DNA of 64,000 bases, taken from positions 11,051,805 through 11,115,804 of the forward strand of contig NC_079484.1 in the NCBI RefSeq assembly GCF_026230105.1. Reading direction: 5' to 3'. Source of the DNA: Diorhabda sublineata. Lineage: Eukaryota; Arthropoda; Insecta; Coleoptera; Chrysomelidae. A model generated the notes under the pieces. That model did not search any database, was not told the DNA's origin, and was given only the letters and a program-made list of their open reading frames with translations. A program made the position numbers and the translations under genes. Shown piece by piece: positions 33,221-44,339 of the stretch (its first letter is position 1; every line of letters begins with the position of its first letter).

Positions 33221-33949
33221 AAAGTATTTATATGCAAAATATATATTAGTCATATTGACTATTTATTAGTTACGATTATATTTTTAGGCATTAAGTGGCT
33301 TAGCAGTGGTGAAGTATTTTTCAAATTATTTTGAAAATTGTGAATATATAGACAAAAGACTTTGACTAGAACTATTGCACAATTGAAGAATACTTCTACT
33401 TCTAGCAGTCAGTATACATATTGTTTTGCTCGTTGGAAATTTGCAGGTTTTAAATTGGAATGGATAACATTATTACATTGGAAATCATGTAATTTAGAAT
33501 TATTACATCTCATTAAGACTTAAAGTTTTTCTTAACAGCGCTCACTATTTTCGAAATAATTATATAAAATTGGTATATTTGCTAATTCAGACTATCGAAG
33601 GAAATAAATAAGCTGATTTCTTGGTACTCTTTCAAAGAAAACTGAATTAAGTTTTGTTTTTGTGATCTTTTTGAAGAATAGTGATGTGAAAATAAATGAA
33701 AACTAGTTTTCTTCATATGACCTGGAACAGGCGACATACCGCATACCGCATCCTTATTTTACAATCTTTCACTATTTTTGACGTAACAATGTTATCCTTT
33801 AGATCTTGTCTTTATAACAAGTTATAAATAGGTTATGTCTGTAAACATCAGTTATATTCTTATGTATATCAAGATCATAAATCTACAGCTGCAATTTTCA
33901 GGAACCATTCCCAATTTTGATAATATTTAATATACAAATTATCAGGAAT

Positions 33950-34620
33950 ACTAAGTAAAATGGCTGATCAGAAATTTCCAAAAAGGTTTGTTATGTTGAT
34001 CTAAACATTTTGCGAGCCGAAGAAACGTCTTAGAATGATAAATAAATAGCATGAATCTAGTGTAAGAGGTTTTTTCTAACATTATGGAGCACACTTTCAT
34101 GGAGCATCTAGTGAGTGAAATTATGCCCCTAATTATTGATAGACTAACATCTTCCAAGCGATGTTTACTCTCCCTGTAGTAGTCAAGTTTTGGAAATCTT
34201 TTCAATGAATTCATCCCATTAGCTTAAACTGTAGTTTTGTCATCGTATCAGTGGTCTTTGAGCTGATTCTATAGTATGAAAGATGTCACAGGAAGCTACA
34301 TCCGGACTATAAGGATGTACTGGTAGTTTACTAAAAGTTGCTGTAGAATAATTAATGAATAATCTATTGCATTATTGTAGTGAAGAAGACAATCACTATT
34401 TCTCTAAAGATTTTATACATCACAGAATCTTTTTGCGTAGTATTATTTTATGATCTCTATTGTGCGTGTGTCTGAATTGTTTCAGAATCATACCTATAAA
34501 TTAATTGGTAATAGCGTACGTCATTGAGTTTGTGAATATTTATTGGTGACGCCCATGGCTCATAGATGTCGCTTGGAAATTATGACGCGGAGACCAGATG
34601 GTAGGTTCTTGTATACCTCC
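33950..34620 (-). pseudogene. mariner transposase relic
   Basis: The minus strand shows LLHYNNA near 34370 (second catalytic Asp region LLHDNA, with the Asp replaced by Tyr) and VHPYSPDVASCDIFHTI at 34271-34325 (third Asp region YSPDLAPCDFF). Further down, WDEFIEK and the 33951-34214 frame cover the C-terminal part. Many stops are present. No terminal repeats were identified. Confidence 0.5.
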
Positions 34621-34919
34621 AATTTTTGGGTTCTCAATGTTGTCTTGTCCCAAAAAATCCAATTTTGTTAATTCAATAAGCAATTGAGGACCTCTAATTA
34701 AAGTTATCCAAGTAGCCCTATCAGCCCCAACTTAATAAGAAAATACAGTTCCGTACTGCAAAACACTTTCGGGACGTTCTGAAGTAGACAACTTCAACTT
34801 CCTTAAATGTGACTCTAGCCACTTCAATGTTGACAGTTGACAGTTTCACTTCGATAATTTTGCATAACCTTAAATTTTAAATTTTCGAAATTATTTGTTT
34901 TATCCGAAGTTTATCCACG

Positions 34920-35270
34920 CCACCTGATCTCACCGAAGAAAGCAATGCGGCCGTTTTTAATTCGTTGCCAGATAAATTTCGTGCAAGTTGCGAAAAACAG
35001 TACGAGCTCTTTATGAAGTGGTGTCACCAGAAAAAGACGAAAAACCCAACGGAAAACGTAGTGCTCGCTTATTTTTCAGAAAAATCTAAAATCTGAAAAA
35101 GTTCTGCTTTATGGTCTACATTCTCGATGATTGAAAGTACTCTCTCAATAAAACAATAAGATGTTCACATCAACAAATATCCAAAACTCATCAATTTTCT
35201 AAAGAAACGATACAAAGGGTACACTGCAAAAAAATCGAAAACTTTAACCAGAGAAAATATAATAGAATAA
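34920..35270 (+). pseudogene. Crypton-type tyrosine recombinase relic, N-terminal domain
   Basis: The frame reads PPDLTEESNAAVFNSLPDKF, then CEKQYELFMKWCHQKK and NVVLAYFSEKS. After a frameshift it continues SALWSTFSMIESTLSIK, a stop, HINKYPKLINFLKKRYKGYT and AKKSKTLTRENIIE. This arrangement is the core-binding domain that precedes the catalytic domain of tyrosine recombinases in insect Cryptons. The catalytic R-H-R-Y part is absent; the following ~280 bases are open on both strands but do not match it. One frameshift and one stop. Confidence 0.55.
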
Positions 35271-36046
35271 TTCTTGTTACATTCTTATGCGTCGCCTAAA
35301 AAATGTTGTGTACGCCGCGGCTCAAATACTACTTTGTTGCACACATCTGTTGCTCGTCTCGCTTCGCTCTTCTCGCAATTTTCAGACTCATCCAACAAAG
35401 TAGCAATTTCAGTCCTTGGCATACAAATAACTATTATTCTCGTAACCAAAGCTTTACTGATTACGATTGTTTTTCCTTGAATCGTGACATTTCTGTTAAT
35501 CAAATGCAATTTAATAATATTTTCTATAGTCACTTTGCTATCCAATTATGAAGTTTGATTTTTTTGAAAGATTGGCGAAAAGAAATTGAACCATATTTGT
35601 TACCGTTACGTGGAAGGAAACATTTTAAGTTACGTTTAGAATCGTCAATAAAATGGCGTTAATGGTCTAAGCTTTGCAACCTAACCAATTTCTTTGCTTA
35701 AAATTCTTTTATATCATTAATCAGAGAACATTAACTGGCAAACACATTTTTTGCTAAAGCTGCTAAAGCTGAGAATCGAGAATTCGAGTTTCGAACAGGA
35801 TAAGAAATTAAAAATCATATAGATTTCTTGTCTTGATGTAACAATAATTATAATTGAGACAAATTTTAGAGAATTAAAAATATCCACAAATGTCCATCTT
35901 GTTATCTTTATTTCAATGTGAAACCTCTAAAAATAAAAGTGTCAAATCTTGAACCAAAAGTTTATAAAAGAAGTTCCTCATAATATACTATGCTACAACT
36001 ATAAAATTTATAGAATAGTCCTGTCAATTTAGATATTCGACGTTAG

Positions 36047-37215
36047 ATAAACTCCCACCAAGCTGAAAATCAGATTATTTAAAATATAATTAAAAATAAA
36101 ATTTGAAAGTTCCCCATCATTCCCGAGTTTGGAAAAAAATCAAGGTCGAAGGTCAAAAAAAAACAAGTTTTTCGCGACTTTCAGCGAAACCGTAAGTTTT
36201 TTCATAAAAATAACTTAGATATAGACATACTTAAAACAGATCAATACTTTTTTCCTCACGAGCTTTTTTTTTTCTTAGACATAATAATCAAGTTGTAAAA
36301 ATTGTAATCGTCATAATATACACACGTTTACAGCCCTACCCCCCTATGAGGTAATTTTAACATGCTTTCACTAGTAGCCCTATTCCACGAATCTATTATG
36401 ATCATGTTTAATTTGAAACTATTGCAAAATAATGGAAATTGGCAGAGATTGAAAAGATAAAAGCGATTTAAATTTAAAAAAAAAATTAATCGTCCAAGTC
36501 GTAACTTTAAAATTCTTCTTATTCTTCTTCTTTATCTTCATCTTCATCCTGAGTGCATGTAAATTGCGTCAATAACGATGTATCGCATGTCGCCTTGTAG
36601 GAATCAAACGGTTCCTCCACTGTTGGTGATTCAATATTAGAGCACGACCACATTTAGCACTGTATCCCTTTTTGCAGTTGCAAAAAATTGTGTTCAACAG
36701 ATTTTCCGGCGCCGGTGGAAATAAAGTTTGAACTAGTTCTAATGTATTGTTGACCATCTTTTAACCCCATTCTGTAAGGTCTAACTGATAACCAAGCCAC
36801 ACTTGAACTTGGTAATATACCCGAAAAAATTGTTGATGAGCAGCAACTGAGGTTGGAGGAATTCAAGCCAATTGAACTTGTTTTTTACTTTTAGTATTTT
36901 TATCGAAACATACATATCGATACTTATCTTAGAAGGTAGTTTTTTTAGGAGCTTTGTACATAGAAGGAAGAAAGCGAATGCCGTTGGTAATAACTTCTTG
37001 TCGAGTTGAATTATTGTTTTTAAAACTTCAACACATTGAACTAAATATTTTTCTTCAAGAATTTTGAAAACTGTTATTTTACTATTGATGTTGAGCTTTT
37101 CCTGGTTTTAAGAAGACTTAACCAACAACAATAATTGTATTTGTCAAACTTTTAAATTTTATTTTTAATTATATTTTAAACAATTTTACTGATTTTCAGT
37201 TTGGTGGGAATTTAT
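36047..37215 (-). mobile_element. Inverted-repeat element with a Cys-rich transposon protein relic (member 2)
   Basis: CTCCCACCAAGCTGAAAATC with AAAATATAATTAAAAATAAA at 36050-36110 is inverted at 37145-37215 with about 85% identity. The arms are about 1.1 kb apart. Between them on the minus strand is the C-terminal region of the same protein family encoded in the long-repeat element at 59431-61318. The outer limits may lie beyond the detected arms, where similarity is weak. Confidence 0.55.
36535..36870 (-). pseudogene. C-terminus of GCDTTSA-family transposon protein
   Basis: The minus strand gives IPPTSVAAHQQFFRVYYQVQ, WLGYQLDLTEWGWK (one base from intact), then LFPPAPENLLNTIFCNCKKG and SAKCG. 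The terminal part, after a frameshift, is ATCDTSLLTQFTCTQDEDED. The PPAP-x2-LLN-x-IFC-x-C block also occurs, degraded, at 59740-59890. The Cys pattern suggests metal binding. The protein is broken by stops and frameshifts. Function is unknown to me; the context implies a transposon-encoded protein. Confidence 0.6.
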
Positions 37216-37532
37216 GTAACTTCACACTTATTTTTTGGTCTAATTTGATAATTTCAAGTTCACTAATTTAAACTGATGTATAAAAAAGTGACCAATATCT
37301 TGTCAGTTATGTTATAGGAATTTCGTTGCGCAGGGTATTTAGTGGATCGATCAAAACCATTCGAGATATTATTTTCATTCTGGTATAACACACTCACCTT
37401 AATTCAAAGTTGAATAAATGATGAGATTTTTGATGATTTCTCTTTTTTTAAGACAGTGGCTGAAAATTTATTATTCAGGATTATCATAGAACTAGTGGCT
37501 ATACACATTTTAATTTTTTGTGGTCCTTTAGT

Positions 37533-37808
37533 AATGTATCTCTAGATGATATTGCTGTACTCTCCATTTTAAAGAAAATAAAACTAGAAAAGGAAGAAGT
37601 GCTTTCAAAAAATATTAACAGCAAATCTAAAAGGTATAGAGCAATAATAAATAGATGTGATAGAAGGTTAAAAAATAACCGAACGGATGTGTAGAAACTT
37701 AAGTTTCTTGAATTATGCAACGAACTTTGTTCTGACGATCTACTTAAGGTATATGCCACTAAGCGTTCACAGCGTCTGAAATATTTTTTTGTGAGTTCCA
37801 CATGGTGA
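37533..37808 (+). pseudogene. Unassigned coding-like relic
   Basis: One + frame of 92 codons is interrupted by a single TAG. It reads NVSLDDIAVLSILKKIKLEK, then RYRAIINRCDRRLKNN, stop, KLKFLELCNELCSDDLLKVY and ATKRSQRLKYFF. The composition is protein-like, unlike the antisense open frame over the same bases. I do not recognise the family. It could be a gag-like or DNA-binding part of a transposon, or a host pseudogene. Confidence 0.4.
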
Positions 37809-40421
37809 CTACGATCGTTGTGGTCATGGCGAAAACGTCACTAATGACGTAATGACAAACGCTCACGACGATCAATGTCAAGAGGTGGGTAAAAGTGAGC
37901 TTTGAGCGAATTCATGGAATTTTAAAAACTCGAAACCACAAAAATTCCAACCATTAGAATCCTCATCGTTTAATGCGTTAAGAGATTATATAATTAGTTT
38001 TGAAGCATTCTTGTGACGCATCACCAAATATCTTACTATTACAGCAGAAGACACTCTGATTTTATTTTAATGTAAATTAGTTACACGCCCCAATGACTTA
38101 CAAATTGTAACATCACCTTTTAAGCTTTTATTTTATTTTTAGGGGTATTTAGGGAAACCCAAATATGAGATGTGCATCTTTTACATATTTTGCATATTAT
38201 ATGCGTTTTTATAAACATACATCCTTAGTAAATAGTCCATTGTACATACTCGAACAAATTTTAAAAGATGTAGAGCTTTGGCAAGCGTTTCAAAAACAAA
38301 AACAATTAATTAAATTGCAGTTCTCAAATCTTAAAGCAGGTAGTCAAACGATTCAATGTTATCGTCTTCGAAGACCAAAGTAAAACTAAAATATACTGAG
38401 TTGATCTACTATATTTACTAAATTTTCTCGCTAATAACCCTCCTCCGGTGAAAAATGATTTCAACTGTAAAACTTACTTCAGTATTGAATTCTCAGAGTT
38501 CATTTCTATGTTATAAACTATCAAGTAGACTATAAAGAATAGGGAGATAATCAATTAATGTACTAGGAAATGGACATTGGCAATTTTATGTTGTAGAAGA
38601 TGGAAATAATCAACCGGGATATACCTGCATATAGCTATGGTTCTTAATACATATATCAAATTTCTAGCCTGTCTTAATTTCTAAGGTAAATGTCCAACTA
38701 TGAGATATACTTAGCAAATGGAAAATAATGGAAAGTAACCAAGTAATTTAGTATTTTTTATCAAGGGTTACTGTACAGATTTCCTGCATCAGTCATAAAA
38801 ACTATGCATTCCAACTATCCGTCCAAAATTTTCCACTACAGCGTCTGTAGACTCTATAGGCGAACAGAATGAGGGTGTACAATGAACTTTGTGATTTTAT
38901 TATTTCATCGACTTCAAGTATAGGTAGAGCTCCCTAAATAACTAGTAGAGAAACGAGACAACACACTAGAAGTCACAATGCAAAAGGTTAGTCACAAATA
39001 TTAACATCTAAACTTGGACATAATAAGAGTAAATCTCACTCTTATTGTTTTCTCATCTTTCTCAACCAAAGACTTTTTTCGGATGCAGTCAAAAAGACAC
39101 AAAAACGTGTAATGTAATGCTGTCATCAAAAAATGAAAAATATCAAAAGTCTTATAATGCATAAGACTTATCATTAAAATATGCAAAATGATGTCTTATC
39201 AGTTCTTGTAAGGTTTCCATCCAAATACACTGTAGTCGAATCTTCTAAAGACAAATGATGTCTTTTAAATACTCATAATACACACATATCTGAGAAATAA
39301 CGATTCAATCATTCTTTTTAATAAATAAACAACCCGCCAAGAAGTTCATCCAGATTTCACAATCTTTAGTCTTCCAAGAATCACGAAAAACTGACATAAG
39401 CCAAACGCGTGGAGACTTTTCTTAATGAAGCGTGTAGATTTTTGCATGTTAACATCATAGCTTTTTCTGTGACTCCCATCAGCGTTAAATTTAACGTAAT
39501 TTTTCTCAAGAGTAACAGCTTACCTCTTTCATCTAAATCAACAAGTTTACAGCAGTTGTGGTTGAAAGATTTACTTGTGTGAACTGCCAAACCCCTCGTC
39601 AAATGAAAAATTGGTGCCCAAAGAATATATGAAGCTCTTATATGTTGTAATCAATAATACAGTTACCTTAACTTATATCTTGTTCTTGGTATACCTAACC
39701 ACCTAAAAATTCGTTACAGCTGCAAAGTTTTTGGAGATGAATATGATGTGGAAAAAAAATAATAGAGAATAAAGAAATAAGAATACCGGAGAGAGACTAT
39801 TATCATGTCACATGAGCATTTAAAAAAAGATATAGTAGATGACTCACTCACATTCAAACAAAAAAATCGCAATTTTATAAATAATATATTAATTGACAAA
39901 ACTATCTTCATTGGCCTTTATCAAATGGAAAGTAACAACTAACAATGAGATTTTAACGTTAGCATTTATGATATATGCAATCCGAAATTAACAACTGTAA
40001 CAAATAAAGTCTTCCGTAAAATCCCAGGAGCCTATGTCCATAGGATTAGTATCTGTAGTTCTTACTCGTCAAGGATTAGGTACATCTGTGTCCCTCCTTC
40101 CAATGCCATATCCAGGGTACAGGACGAAAAGATATTCCTCAACTTTTTAATCGAAATGAGGTGAAGTTCTATCTTGTATATACCACATATTTTACCTTAC
40201 TCCTAAATTTACGTCTTTTAATTACTTTGTTGTTCCACAATTGAAATTATTTGAAATAAATACCGGTTCTGCTCCGTCACACTCTTTTCAATAATCGCCT
40301 TTTGTCCCTCCCCATTTCTGAAGTCTTATGCTAACAATACAATGTCCAGTGACTACTCAAATGGTTTTATAGATTGAGAGCCTCGTAAATATTATCTTCT
40401 TCTTCTTTTAATGCTTATCCA
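37809..40421. other. Intergenic stretch without recognised gene
   Basis: AT-rich. The open frame at 38165-38383 (+) ends LQFSNLKAGSQTIQCYRLRR and looks mildly protein-like, but has no family I know and no clear start or splice context. Confidence 0.4.
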
Positions 40422-40808
40422 TTAATGGATGTTCGCGACCACATTTTTCATGACTTCTCTATCTCTAGCGGTATGGATCAATGTCTGAATATCTTGTATA
40501 CCCGTCCACTGCCTCACGTTCCGCAACCATGACATCCTCTTCAGTCCCAATCCTCTCTTGCCTTCAATCTTGCCCTCGACTATCAGCTGAAGGAATTGAT
40601 ATTTATGGCCTCGAATTATATGGCCAAGATATGCAATCTTTCGTTTCTTCACGATGTTAAAGATTTCAAGGTATTTATTGATACGCCTGAGAATATCCTC
40701 ATTCCTCACTTTGGCAGTCCATGGTATCTTCAGGATTCTACGATATACCCACATTTCGAATGCCTCTGATTTGTTGAGGTTTTTTACCTTAAGGATTAAT
40801 ATTATCAT
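40422..40808 (-). pseudogene. LINE fragment, C-terminal region (copy C)
   Basis: The minus frame of 128 codons contains KSEAFEMWVYRRILKIPWTA, YLGHIIRGHKYQFLQLI, GKIEGKRGLG and SWLRNVRQWTG, ending VVANIH. It is the longest of three copies of this tail (others at 9-317 and 27803-27958). The 3' end on this strand runs into AAAGAAGAAGAAGAT (near 40395), again a GAA tract. It is uninterrupted over its length, hence probably younger than copy B. Confidence 0.8.
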
Positions 40809-40812
40809 AAGT

Positions 40813-41050
40813 TTAATTATGTAATATAGTAAAATTACTTCTGTTTGACCATTTATCCTGATGTTTGGCTCGAATCCAAAAAAGTGCCTCGCAATCGCTT
40901 ATCACCACGTATGATTTTGTTGTTTTTGATACTAATGTTGTTAAAGCTGCCTGACTATCTGGGTAGACTGTTACGTTTTTGTTTGATTTATCCCTTTCCC
41001 TTAACAATTTGATAAATTTTTCTATTGAGTAAAATTTCACTAGGAGGATA
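40813..41050 (-). pseudogene. LINE RNase H domain fragment
   Basis: The minus frame carries VTVYPDSQAALTTLV, the conserved (Y)SDSQAAL block around the second Asp of the RNase H domain in I, R1 and Jockey-type LINEs. VISDCEALF follows, matching the V.DC...L helix. The first catalytic Asp would be upstream and is not evident. It directly abuts copy C at 40422-40808 but belongs to a different LINE group, so two insertions probably met here. Confidence 0.6.
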
Positions 41051-42660
41051 TTACTTTCACTTTTTAATTTGTAAGACTTCTGGATAATCAGCTTTTGCAG
41101 TACACACCAGCTCCTGCTCCATTTTTATACTGCGCCATCTGTGAAGATTGAAGTTTATTTTCTTTTTTTTGTAATGGATTTTTAAAATTATTCATGTCGT
41201 TTTAGTGGTCATAGAGTCCGACTCTGATTTAATAGATCCTCAATTCTTCTTCCTTTTATATTACTCATTTCCTACAAAAAAGTCCGCAATTCTTCGTTTC
41301 CAGTTATCATTCTTTGCCTTCGGTTGTCATGACTTTCCCAGTGCTTTTAGCTTCTGCACTTCCGTGAGATTCTTTATGTTCGTTTATTTTTTCATATATT
41401 CTCACTATAAACTGAAATATAGATCATAATATGCCTTATCATTGTTATATACAAGCAATATATTACCTTTGGTTGCAATCCACCTTCATTTCTATACCAC
41501 TGGTATAGAAAGCAATCACTCCTTCTTTTATTCTTTCTACCACATTCCTTTTCCAAAGAGTTTAGCTTCCTTTGATAGGTAAATATCTTGTCCAATCAAT
41601 TAGGTACTTTTTTTTTCTTGCAAACAAAATAATTTCGGTCTGATTCGGACGGAGTCCAGTATTTTCCATTCACAAGATGTAATTTTAGATCAACTGTTCA
41701 ACATCCATATAATTTAGAAGAGTTGAACAGCCAATTAAAGAATTTTTGAACGATAATGGGTGAAAAATGCGGCATCTTGATAAAAAAGGATAAATATTTT
41801 AAAAATGATGCATGGAATCAATAGTGTCTCAAAGCATTCATTCAATTATGACGCATGAAAAAGTTTGATGGTTTTCAGAGGTTCAAAACCTCTTCAAAAT
41901 TTATAGATTATATTTGAAAGATGCTACTACTATAAGTAAGCCGTTTTTGTTACAAAATATTCAACGGTTCAACACATAAACTCGAATTTTATTTTTTACT
42001 TTTCAAAGATTCAAAGGTTTTAACTTTTGTCTGTGCACATTGAGTTATAATCAATCGAGTTATTTTTGAATGCAAAACATGTTCAATTTACGATCAACCT
42101 TATTATGACACCCGTAAATATAAGAATTAATTTTTTCTTCCTATATTGTAAACGACGCGTTTCGTCACTGTTTTAAAGGACGTAAGTAACAATTACCAAA
42201 AAGGTATCGATTGCCCTTAACGACGAGTTGTGAATTTACTTACCACAGTTAGGTGGTCATAATTTATACCATATAAAAGTGTGTCTTATTTACGAGGTTT
42301 CGACTACAAACATAGGAAATATCTTCAATTTTTTATTTCATTAATAACGTTAAAATGATTTACAGAAATTGAGTTATATGAACATTAATAGGATAATTAT
42401 TCCAATTATGAACATTATTTACAAATTTTGTAAAATTTTTGTTCGTATTTTATCTAAATTTGCGGTAGCAATCTTTGTTTGGACCATTTATTTAAGTTGC
42501 TTCATACCAGACATTTCTGGTGGCTACAGACAGGTAATACCTATTTGCTGATTCTTCTATATTCATCAATAAATTGAATTTATGATAATAAACTGTCAAC
42601 TTGAAGTTGATTAAACAATAATGGCTACGATGGTGTAGACACAGATCAAAGCTGTTTGTA
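41051..42660. other. Intergenic stretch without recognised gene
   Basis: AT-rich, no family signal in either strand. Confidence 0.4.
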
Positions 42661-44339
42661 TAGTTCGGAGCCGGCAATCTCAAAAGACCCGTGAATTGCA
42701 AAATATGTAGAATTTAAAAAAAAAGCAAAAATGTTTTCCAGTCATGCGGATTTTGATAAAAAACGGTCTATTCGATAGGAACTTTTGTGAATTAATGAAA
42801 AGAAATCGGCTTACCAATTTTTCCAGCCGGAAGGGCCCGGCTGATGTAAATTTTAAAAATATCTTGGTATGCGTGCCTAAAAACGGCCGGAAATATCTCG
42901 CATACCAGTTTTATTGTAAAGGACTCGATTCTCATCAATGGCTATAAGCCTTCAACTACATCATTTCACTCTGTACTAAATATTTTCTGCAAAAATATTG
43001 TTATATTAATTTATTAATATTTTTTTCGTTTTCGGTGGCCCCTGGTAGAGTAAGTGAGAGGGATTCTTGGTTAAGGTCAGGTTATCCTAGAGCGTCTTTG
43101 AGAATTTAGGTCATTTTTCTCTTCAGTTTGGTGTCTTCATAGTTATCGAATGTTTCGATATTTTACAGAGTTTGCTGCACATTGATCTTAGAAAATATTT
43201 ATTGTGTAAACAAAATTCGTCGATAACTAATTGAATTTTATAATTATAAAATCGTATTTTTACTTTTATTTATATTATAAACGAATATTGTTTTTATTCT
43301 GTAACATAGTGACAATTAATTATGTGTAGTGTAGTTTCATTTATGGTGGAAGATTTTGTTAATCGTGTCTTATCTATCCATTTTTATTTCAAAATGGACT
43401 GTTTTATCTGTAATACTTCTACTCATTCTCCGTTTTCTAAGAATGGAGATGCGTTTAAAAAATGTCAAGTTAAACTAACATACAGAAAAATGAAAAATCT
43501 GAAATATGACGATTTAAATTTGAATTTAAATGATCTGAATGATAGTGGTTATCATCTCTCGTATAACAGCCCAGCAGCACCACTAAAAGTTGAAGAAATT
43601 CTAAGTCAACATGCAAATAATGAAGAATGTTACGAATCAGAGGATGAAAAACATTATAATTGATAACAATAGTTTAGATAAACGATAATAATTTTATTCT
43701 GCTTCAGTATAAATAATTGTATCATCTTAAATTAATAAATTGATTGCTGGAATAAAAATGAACTCGAACAAAATGTTCCTATATTTCCTTCGATTCTATT
43801 TATCCTTTTACAACTTTAAATTTAAGATATAAATAACATTTTTTATTGTTATATGGACAGAGTGAAACGATGTAATTGAAGGCTTATTGCCATTGATAAG
43901 AATCCTTTCCTTATACAATAAAACTGGTATGCGTGATATTTTCGGCCGTTTTTAGGCACGCATACCACGATATTTTTAAAATTTACATAAAAATAAGCAA
44001 ATCAAAAAAAAAGTATTCCGGAATAATGGGGAAATGTTATCCCCCAATAACAACCTTTAAATAGGTAAGCCAGGCCCTTCCGGCTAGAAAAAATTGGTAA
44101 GCCGATTTTTTTCATTAATTCAAAATTTCCTATCGAATAGACCGTTTTTATCGAAATCCGCGATGACAGGAAAACATTTTTGATTTTTTTTTAAATAAGT
44201 ATTTTTTTTCGAACTTTCGGCCAAATAAATCGACGCTTACCGAATGCATTTTGTTCCTCTAATTAATAGCTGTCGATGTATATAAAAATTTTGCAGTTAC
44301 GCGATCACGGGTCTTTTGAGATTGCCGGCTCTCGAACTA
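42661..44339 (+). mobile_element. DNA transposon with ~300-bp terminal inverted repeats
   Basis: The left arm 42661-42973 starts TAGTTCGGAGCCGGCAATCT. The right arm 43858-44339 is its inverse, ending AGATTGCCGGCTCTCGAACTA. Blocks such as CTCAAAAGACCCGTGA, GGTATGCGTGCCTAAAAACG and ATTCACTCTG-like inner ends match in opposite orientation. The right arm carries two extra segments of about 80-100 bases. GTA lies outside both termini, a possible 3-bp target duplication. Each arm contains an inner hairpin, GGTATGCG...CGCATACC. The central 880 bases hold one open frame. Confidence 0.85.
43322..43663 (+). CDS. Unassigned open frame inside the long-inverted-repeat element
   Basis: The frame runs from 43322 to 43663. 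A likelier start is the internal Met at MDCFICNTSTHSPFSK, giving a protein of about 90 residues. It has CX2C near its N-terminus, a later Cys (FKKCQVK), a helical LTYRKMKNLKYDDLNLNLND, and GYHLS, a pattern that could be an N-terminal zinc-binding module. The end is acidic (ESEDEKHYN). It may be the first exon or truncated start of a transposon protein, possibly of the same family seen at 36.7 and 60 kb; that link is only inference. AATAAA-like signals follow at 43735. Confidence 0.45.
   Translation: MCSVVSFMVEDFVNRVLSIHFYFKMDCFICNTSTHSPFSKNGDAFKKCQVKLTYRKMKNLKYDDLNLNLNDLNDSGYHLSYNSPAAPLKVEEILSQHANNEECYESEDEKHYN

Noticed and set aside
35274..35551. Overlapping open frames on both strands after the Crypton relic
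   Set aside because: Neither matches the expected recombinase catalytic domain or any family I know; mutual antisense openness looks accidental.
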